NCBI RefSeq assembly: GCF_950295315.1
Contig: NC_080170.1
Coordinates: 93,480,054 to 93,544,053, forward strand
DNA: 64,000 nucleotides
Source of the DNA: Erinaceus europaeus
Taxonomy: Eukaryota > Chordata > Mammalia > Eulipotyphla > Erinaceidae
Direction of reading: 5' to 3'
Shown here: one piece after another, positions 57,701-64,000 of the stretch
Layout: every line of letters begins with the position of its first letter
How positions within the stretch are numbered: position 1 is the stretch's first letter
Position numbers and translations under genes: made by a program
The notes under the pieces: generated by a model
Database searches by the model: none
The model's input: only the letters and a program-made list of their open reading frames with translations
What the model was told of the DNA's origin: nothing

Positions 57701-60700
57701 TTAGACTTATACTTGGGCCTTTGTTGTAGTTTGCACGGAGATAAATTTCTTTGCTTAAATGCTTAAGAGGATATAGCTAACTGTTGATCTTTTACTATGT
57801 CTTAGACCCTGTTCTAAGCAGTTTATATATAGGCATTGAATCATTCATCTTTACAGCAACACTTTGAGGTAGGAATTATCCCCTTTTTGCAGTTGTGGAT
57901 GTTGCCACAGTGAGATAGATAACTAGGCTTTGTAATTAATATTTGGCAGAGATAAAATTCAAATGCAGGTAGCCAGAAGAGGTACAGTGATTAAAGTGTT
58001 GGACCTTAAATCATGAAGTCCTGAGATCCATCCCTAGCCACCCTGAAACCCATCCCCAGGGGTCCCATGTGGTGCTGGGGATCCCATTTGGGCCACCCAC
58101 ATGGGAAGTTACACAGTGTTATTCTCTGGCCCTGCTTTTTCTTCTCTGAAATGGTTTTATTCATTCATTCAATAAAAGGGGGGAAAGTTAGAATGTAGAA
58201 GAAATAAAACAGTGGGAACAGATTATGTAGAGGAGAGTGATTGTGTAAGAAGGGTTGACTGAAAACTCAGGCAGTTGGAGAAATGTGTCAATAAAGCAGT
58301 TTGTAAACTGGCGGCTCCCTCACCAAGTCTAGCCAGTCTCATGTCAATTTGATTCATACTGAAAGTTTCCATTTCACTAAAAGAAAGATAATAAAGGTAG
58401 GAACTGTTTGTGAAGTTTAAGAAACAGAAAGTATGAATAACATGTCTTCACTCATAGGTGGAACTTAACAAACAAGGACAGAAAAGGAAAACATAAAGTG
58501 AAAATTGGACTCTGGGGAAGGAGGGCAGCGAGGGGCAGAGGGAGTGTGCTTTCAAGTCCTGGTGCATGATGGTAGAAAAGGATCTGAGTTAGGGGTAAGG
58601 GTGTTTTGCAGACACCTGTCTTAAGGAGATGAGATTGTACCCATGTGTCAACAACTGTACCATAAACCCTAATTTCCAGTAAAATGATGACTATGTCTTG
58701 GAACGTCACCTCCCCAGAGTCCTACCCCAACTAGGCAAAGATAGAAACAGGCTGGGGATATGGATATTAACCTGTCAATGTCCAGTGGAGAAGTAATTAT
58801 ATAAGCCAGACCTTCTACCTTTTGCATCCGATAAAGATCTTTAGTCCATACTCTGAGGGTAAAGTATAGGGAACTGAGTGGGGGTAGATAGCATAATGGT
58901 TATGCTAAAAGATTCTCATGTCTGAGGCACTGAGGTTTCAGGTTCAATCCTCACACCACCATTAAGCCAGAGCTGATTAGTGCTCTGGTAAAACAGACAG
59001 ACAAAAGCCTTCCAGTGGAGGGGATGGGATATGGCACTCTGGTGGTGGCAACTGAATTGTACAGAATTGGACCCCTCTTATATCACAATCTTGTCAATCA
59101 TTATTAAGTCACTAATTAAAAAAAAAAGCAGAATGTACCTCCCAGTTTTTATTTTTTAAAGGTTAGAAGTAGCAATCTTGAGACTTTCCTTGATGGAATA
59201 AGGTACAAGAGATGAATGACAGGCTCTCTTGCAACCAGCCTGTGCTCTCAGCTCTGCTCTCAGTGGCCGCCAAGACAACTTTGTGTGCCCGAATTTCTCT
59301 GTCTTCAGTGAGTACCTGAGTTTGCCACCACCAATTAAATGCTAACATCAGACATTAAATGAAGTTGTTCAAGATGCTTAGCTGTGTACAGGGAGATGGT
59401 CTTCATAAAGTCCCTGTGTGATTAAAAAATCATTTATATTATCATATTCAAGATCCTATAGTTTCCTGTAGCTGCCAAAATTAGAACCAGAAAGTATTAA
59501 AGGAATAGTACAGAGAGAACAAAAGTGTGGTGGGATAAGGAAGAGATGGTTAAGGGTCTCTTTCTAGAACAACAGCTGTTCTAAAAGAAAACACCTGGTC
59601 TAAAGTATAAATCTTTTAAAATGCCTCAGTATGCTGCAAATGTGAATGATTATCTTGTGCCTTTCCAATGAAATCTCTGTGAGAAGAAAGTGTTTCTTTG
59701 AAAACTTCTAATTTAGCACAACGATATTTATTGTACCTGTTGTGTATGTGGTGCTTTGTACAATGCTTAATTGTGTACTGATAGCTACTGTGTGTCATGA
59801 GGTTATGATAAAGAGTAGGAGAGTGTATTATGGGAGGTAAAAAAAAATAAAATATTCAAAAAAAAGATTAGGAGAGAAGGTCCAAAAATAATTTTCTTCA
59901 GTGCTTACTTGGCACCCATAAGATGCTCAAGAAATGGCAGTAGTAATCGGAGTTTCTATAAAGGGATATCTAGAAGCCTCTGTTGGGTAAAAGAAGAAGC
60001 CAGGGTACTAACTTTGTAATGAGACTTGTAGAGCAAGTACAGTGTAAGTACTCAGGTTTACATGAGGTAGTTCTGGAAAGAAACTGATGCAAATATTGGG
60101 AAAGACTCAGATTTCTTCATCCGAGTCCCACTTGTTTTTCTTCTGAGCTTCATTTTTAGACCCTTCATTTCCTTGAGATGCCTTCTGCTGTCTCAGCTAA
60201 GACCTCACTGTCTTCTCCCTTTCTCTGAAATTCCTGGTGTTAGAGTTAAGATCTTTTGAGTCTTTACTTCTACATATTTCTTCTAATTTTACATTTACTT
60301 TTTTATAGTTTATTTTATTGCACGTGCGAGAGTGATACAGAGAAAAACACAGGGAGAAGACCAGAGCACTGCTCAGCTCTGGCATATGGTGGGGCTTGGA
60401 ATTGAACCTGGTATCTTGAAGCTTCAGGCATGAAAGTGTTTGCATAACCACTATGCTGTCTCCCCAGCCCTCTTTATCTCTATTTTTACACTTTGTTTGA
60501 AATCTGTGAATTGTAGGAAACTTAAAGGAAAAAAGAAAACTCACTATCTTATCAAATAAAGCATTTGTCTATAAAAGACCAGATAGTAAACATTGCACTT
60601 GTATGGGCCTTGTGTTCTCTGCTGTAAATGTTCATTTTGCCATTTTAGTGTAAGTGTAGCCAGACAATATAAATGGGCACTATTGTGTTACATTAAAACT

Positions 60701-61278
60701 TTATCTACAAAGTCTATTGATTGATCAGATTAGTCTATGTACCATAGTTTGCAACCCTCCAACTTATAAAAAACTACTGTTAACATTTAGATTTATTTCC
60801 TTACATATCTGTGAACACATATCTCACATATGTTCTTTAAAAGGCGATCATGCAATGCATATTACTAACTATTTTGGGTTTTCATTTCAGTTTTTTGAGT
60901 TAAAATATATCATGAAAATATTTTTTCTGACTTCTGGATTGTTTGCCATTTTTAAAATATATATATACACTATCAAGCTCTTTGTGTAACCAGCACTAAA
61001 TTTCATCTCTGCTTTTAAATTTATGAGTTTCTGACTATGTAACAGTCTCATATTATGAGTGATCATAGGTCTGAGTATATAAATGCAGAATGAAACATTT
61101 TAGTAATTGTTTTGAAGTGATTTAAATAGGTCCCTCTATTGTTTGCTACCTGACAATAGGCTTTACCTCACAGAAGCAATTCAGATTAATGTAATTCTTA
61201 AAATGTAATTTTTGTATTGAAGCATTTTTCGTATCATTTCCAGAGATGCAGGAGCTGCACGTCTTGATGTATTTTCAG
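54679..61278 (+). CDS. MORC1: MORC1, 5' part (coding exons 1-3); gene continues past the right edge
   Basis: Exons 54679-54743, 57288-57341 and 61244-61278 splice in frame (phases 2, 2 and 1; GT-AG throughout) to 51 residues beginning MGDKYATLQRAQLLLEFIHA. They continue through TTHSFLFGALAELLDNARDAG to LDVFS. This matches the recalled N-terminus of MORC1, including its short ORF start, the RAQL helix and the HSFLFGALAELLDNA block. MORC proteins are GHKL-type ATPases with CW zinc-finger and coiled-coil parts. MORC1 acts in male germ-cell nuclei in transposon silencing and is needed for meiosis. Here Glu34 and Asn38 are the family ATP/Mg-binding pair of motif I. Introns are 2,544 and 3,902 bp. 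The rest of the ATPase, the CW domain and the C-terminus lie outside the window. MORC2 is less likely because it has FEYLHTNS and LVDNA at these places. Confidence 0.92.
54899..55183 (+). mobile_element. SINE-I in MORC1 intron 1
   Basis: Duplication AAAAAAATAGTAAT (54885-54898, 55184-55197). It lies about 155 bp after exon 1 in sense orientation. The head lacks part of the A-box region. Confidence 0.93.
55198..55899. other. MORC1 intron 1 DNA
   Basis: A short (ACGC)n CpG-bearing run lies at 55199-55215; the rest is unrecognised. Confidence 0.4.
55900..56003 (-). mobile_element. SINE-III-like copy, diverged
   Basis: GCACTCTGGTGTATGCAG, GGAGACTAAACTCAGGATC, TCATGCTTGTGAGTTC. Confidence 0.65.
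56004..56799. other. MORC1 intron 1 DNA, unrecognised
   Basis: AT-rich with a purine-rich stretch at 56680-56750. Confidence 0.4.
56800..56923 (-). mobile_element. SINE-IV-like copy
   Basis: GGGGCTGGGCTTGAATCTGC and CCACTTGAGCTATTTCACC read as a reverse tRNA-like head. Confidence 0.5.
57288..57341 (+). CDS. MORC1: MORC1 coding exon 2
   Basis: Acceptor TTCATCAG, donor GTAAGG; 54 bp. It encodes the end of the Ser codon and TTHSFLFGALAELLDNA, then two bases of Arg. It holds the GHKL motif I with the Glu and Asn that bind Mg-ATP in this family. Confidence 0.92.
57441..57478 (+). mobile_element. Head-only SINE-II micro-insertion
   Basis: Only about 30 bp of SINE-II head (GGAAAGATAGCATAATGG, TTATGC) plus an A-run, flanked by AAAAGTAATGTCACT on both sides (ending 57440 and 57494). 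Confidence 0.85.
57795..57975 (-). mobile_element. MIR copy in MORC1 intron 2
   Basis: GACCCTGTTCTAAGCAGTTT, CAGCAACACTTTGAGGTAGG, AATTATCCCCTTTTTGCAG: clear reverse MIR. Confidence 0.8.
57976..58190 (+). mobile_element. SINE-III-like copy with extended 3' part
   Basis: AGAAGAGGTACAGTGATTAAAG, GAAGTCCTGAGATCCATCCC, ending AATAAAAGGGG. A GGTCCCATGTGGTGCTGGG block is extra. Confidence 0.5.
58430..58687 (+). mobile_element. Old L1 3' UTR in MORC1 intron 2
   Basis: Same subfamily as 27360-27690 (TGTGTCAACAACTGTACC, then TAAACC). It directly abuts the type-C element at 58688. Confidence 0.6.
58688..59130 (+). mobile_element. Type-C L1 3'-UTR-like element, interrupted by SINE-II
   Basis: GTCCTACCCCAACTAGGC, AGACCTTCTACCTTTTGC, GGGATGGGATATGGCACTC and TTAAGTCACTAATTAAAAA. 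The SINE at 58880-58997 splits it. Confidence 0.65.
58880..58997 (+). mobile_element. SINE-II nested in a type-C element
   Basis: GGTAGATAGCATAATGGTTA, CAGGTTCAATCCTCAC, CTGATTAGTGCTCTGG. Confidence 0.9.
59131..60304. other. MORC1 intron 2 DNA, unrecognised
   Basis: No supported feature. Confidence 0.4.
60305..60472 (-). mobile_element. SINE-II copy
   Basis: CAGAGCACTGCTCAGCTCTG, GGAATTGAACCTGGTATC, TTTGCATAACCACTATGC. Confidence 0.9.
61244..61278 (+). CDS. MORC1: MORC1 coding exon 3
   Basis: Acceptor TTTCCAG, donor GTAAGC; 35 bp. It encodes the end of the Arg codon and DAGAARLDVFS, then one base of the next codon. No further MORC1 exon was seen up to 64000. Confidence 0.9.
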
Positions 61279-61403
61279 GTAAGCAGATTTGCCTTTACTT
61301 TCTCTTCCTTCTAGTGGAAAACCAGTTATTTTGCTTTTATTTTGTGCCATTAAATCAAACCACATTCTGTAGACCTTTAATGCAATCTAAGTGCTTTGTT
61401 AGT

Positions 61404-61472
61404 ATAGTGGCCCTATGGGTAACCAAGTTGAGAAGGATAGTGGCCCTATGGGTAACCAAGTTGAGAAGGATA
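61404..61472. repeat. 33-bp tandem duplication in MORC1 intron 3
   Basis: The unit starting GTGGCCCTATGGGTAACC repeats exactly at 61407 and 61440. Confidence 0.97.
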
Positions 61473-62595
61473 CACTGAGAGTGAAATTGTTCACTTGTCC
61501 CATTTACACAGTTAGATTTGGGAGCATTTTGTGAAAGTTTCAGAGTGTTTCAAAGCAGTCTGTTTGTCCGCTCCAAGAAAAGAATTTTATTTTAAAAAGC
61601 ATATTAACTTAATGGTTCTTCATAGTTAAATGTATGCCATTCCCAATTTATCACGTTTTTGAAATATATAAGTACAATATGAATATTTGAGGGTTATAAT
61701 ATTAACCAAATATGTTTTCTTTATTGACTTCATTTGTAATTATTAGCTACTTATTATACTTACTGGTTCATTTTCAGCAGAATATGTTGCAAATAAAGTC
61801 AGGTTCTGTGATCTAGTTCTAGAGTTGTCGGTACTTAGGGAAACACTGATAATGTGAAAATGCTCCCTGGCTCGGATTCTCTCAGTTCTCCTGTGATTTT
61901 TGACTGCTGGTGATGTGCAAGAGGATGTGGTCCATGATGTAAATCTATATCTGTATTTAAAAATCAACCCAACTTAATTCAGTTTTCTAAGTGCTTGAGA
62001 TCCTTTGTTCGGTGAGTACTTACAGTTCATGAGAGAGACATAAACATGTGGAAATAACTGAGGAAAGGTGTAGCATAAATGATACACTTCTCCCCTTTTC
62101 TAAAATGTTTGAGAGATAACAAGTGAGTTCACCTTTATTACTGATAAATGCTAGGTTGGTGTGTGGAATAGAAATGCTGATCAAACCCCAGAATCAAGCA
62201 TTTGCCCACCCAGTAGAGGCCCAGCTTTTCCTCTGAAGTGATTTGCAATAAGGAGAGGTGAACAAAACTTATGTTGTCTGCAGGCAACCCACCTCCCAAG
62301 GCAATTATGGAGGTTTGAACTCAGCCTCCTCACTAACAAGCTGACAGATGAATTACCACAGATGGAAAATGAGTCCAAGGACATGAAGAGCCTCTTTGCT
62401 AACACTGATTCCGTATAAAATGAAGTAACAGTCTACGGGGGGGTGGGGGCATCGAGGGGTGGGAAATGGGCTTCCCTTCCCCATCTACTACATAGAATAA
62501 ACTAGAGCATGTGTCTCTTTCTTATCAGAGACAAAGTATAGTAGGAGCACAGGGAAGGAATTCCCATGTAAAGGTGCAAGGGTTTAAAGTATAGA
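61473..62595. other. MORC1 intron 3 DNA, unrecognised
   Basis: No supported feature. Confidence 0.4.
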
Positions 62596-62712
62596 TGCGG
62601 TGAAGCAGGGCTGCAGTTGTCTCTCTGCCTCTCTCCCTCTCTATCTCCCCTTCCCTCTCAATTTCTGTCTGTCTCTAGCCAATAAATGAATAAAGATAAT
62701 AAAAAAAGAAAA
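62596..62712 (+). mobile_element. SINE-Ib, 5'-truncated
   Basis: GCGGTGAAGCAGGGCTGCAG, CT-rich middle and CCAATAAATGAATAAAG; no head. Confidence 0.88.
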
Positions 62713-63191
62713 TAAAATAGCTCCACAGGAAGCCTGCTAGGAGCAGCTGGACAGCTGATGGGGGCTGGCCTAAGGATGGGGGGGGGGGTAGAGGGTGATT
62801 TCAGAAATAGCCAAGCCAAAGATCTGTTTCCTTTGTCCTTTTTGGCCTCTGTTTGCCAGCCTAAGAGTGGGATATAGGACTCTTCTTTGGTGTCACCCTG
62901 ACCACCTCTTGCTCTCCCTCTCCACTGATTGTCTAAAAATCCCTACCCTCTCTGAGAATCCCAGGTTGAAAGCAGCTTCTTGTGGGGCTCACACCAGTGT
63001 TGTCTCCAAGTCACCATCTTGCTCCACCCCAGCTTTTTCTATAGACAGTAGACCACTTATGAGAATAATTATGAGAAATGTCATTTTGTATATTAGAAAT
63101 GTACTCTTTTCCTTTTTTGAAAGGTACTCTGTTGAGAACATAGAGTATAATTTGTAGATCGTCTGTGAGGGTGTGAATAAAGAGATAGAAA
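62713..63191. other. MORC1 intron 3 DNA, unrecognised
   Basis: A 10-G run lies near 62780; the CACCATCTTGCTCCACCCC area may be an old LTR or L1 piece, not assignable. Confidence 0.35.
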
Positions 63192-63201
63192 TAACAGGAA
63201 A

Positions 63202-63248
63202 CCTAAGCTAAGCAGGGTCAGGTCTGGTTAGTACTTGGGTGGGAGAAG
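63202..63248 (+). pseudogene. 5S rRNA-derived fragment with flanking direct repeats
   Basis: AAGCTAAGCAGGGTCAGGTC and TGGTTAGTACTTGGGTGGGA match the middle of 5S rRNA (box A to the intermediate element and start of box C) with about three changes. TAACAGGAAA flanks it exactly (63192-63201, 63249-63258). There is no A-tail. It lacks both ends of 5S and is not a gene. Confidence 0.8.
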
Positions 63249-63694
63249 TAACAGGAAAGTGAGACTATGGAAATGACCTAAGTAATATTTCACTCATGAG
63301 AATTTGAACTAGGTCAATGATTTTAGAAATGGGGAAGAAAAGATAGATACAAGTTGCATTTAATTCAGAACAAGTACAGTATTGACGGAAGGTTAAAGGA
63401 TTGAGAAGAATTACGTGTATCACAGAGTACAACAAATGTATTTAGAACTCACATGTTATATTCTTCTGGGTTTTTAGAAGGACGTCAATAGGGCCTATTA
63501 GTGTTATTTCACCTCACTTTCTCTAGCACTTAACATTATCACAAAATAATCTTTGCCATCTGAGTTGAAAGTGTCACTATTTCAGCTATATATGCTTTGT
63601 GAAAAATGAATTTTTTTCTTTAAAGTTAGCTATTCAAAAATTACTTATTTTGTTTGCCATCAAGCTGGCCAAAAATTACTTATTTGTGTTATAA

Positions 63695-63900
63695 ACTTTT
63701 AGAAAGTTTATTAGTGACTTAATATTGATTTACACTATTACAAGATATCTGTGGTATAATTCTGCACTGTATCCCCATCACCTCCACTAGAATCTACAAT
63801 AGTTCTCCTAAGGTTGCATATATGGGTTGATTATTATTTCTATAACTATCTATATTTATATATGTTTGCCCATTTTTCTGTGATAATCCATTGGTTAGGA
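63695..63900 (-). mobile_element. Old L1-type 3' UTR fragment in MORC1 intron 3
   Basis: TTTATTAGTGACTTAATATTG, CTCCTAAGGTTGCATATATG and a TTATTATTTCTATAACTATC stretch match the 49110 copy. Confidence 0.5.
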
Positions 63901-64000
63901 ATTACTATAATATACTTGACCTCACTATGCTTTGTGCCTTTTTTAAGGGTACCTACTAATCAGTGTATCTTAGATATTGACAGGACCAAATGGTTTTGAT

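Noticed and set aside
61279..64000. A fourth MORC1 coding exon
   Set aside because: No segment with acceptor, donor and the expected continuation of the ATPase domain was found; it probably lies beyond the right edge.

Overview
This is a vertebrate nuclear window, almost certainly from a small insectivoran mammal. Four kinds of high-copy tRNA-derived SINE and several L1 subfamilies fill much of it. From memory of that repeat repertoire it looks like a hedgehog (Erinaceus). That assignment is an inference and no search was run. The DNA is AT-rich and non-bacterial: there are no operons, Shine-Dalgarno sites or CRISPR arrays. Most long reading frames are L1 ORF2 remnants or poly-Lys/poly-Leu frames across GAA microsatellites.

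Two host genes can be assembled from splice-bounded exons, and they face away from each other. On the minus strand is a small secreted-protein gene (start codon 44415..44413, stop codon 20441..20439) with three coding exons, a TATA box and a leader exon. Its 90-residue product has a signal peptide and no cysteine. I assign it to C3orf85 from sequence recall and its position beside MORC1. On the plus strand, from 54679 to beyond the right edge, is the 5' end of MORC1, the germ-cell GHKL ATPase. Three coding exons (54679-54743, 57288-57341, 61244-61278) encode the extreme N-terminus, including the ELLDNA ATP-binding motif. About 10 kb separates the two promoters. That interval holds a solo endogenous-retrovirus LTR (49505-50033) with a 6-bp target-site duplication, a second LTR-like block on the minus strand (about 53140-53930), and a strong CTCF/CTCFL-like motif 134 bp upstream of the MORC1 start.

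The layout from left to right: 1-4.9 kb is SINE-rich unique DNA. 4.9-10.9 kb is a stack of three plus-strand L1 3' ends, the first carrying two SINEs, a tiny L1 insertion and a 300-bp GAA array. 11-20 kb holds SINEs, an ancestral L1 in minus orientation and an LTR. 20.4-44.6 kb is the C3orf85 gene, whose 21-kb intron hosts a 4.5-kb L1 (31.19-35.74 kb) with an ORF1 tail and a broken ORF2. 44.6-54.5 kb is the intergenic promoter interval. 54.7-64 kb is MORC1 exons 1-3 with introns holding SINEs, MIR, L1 tails and a small 5S rRNA-derived insertion. No complete tRNA, rRNA or snRNA gene was found.
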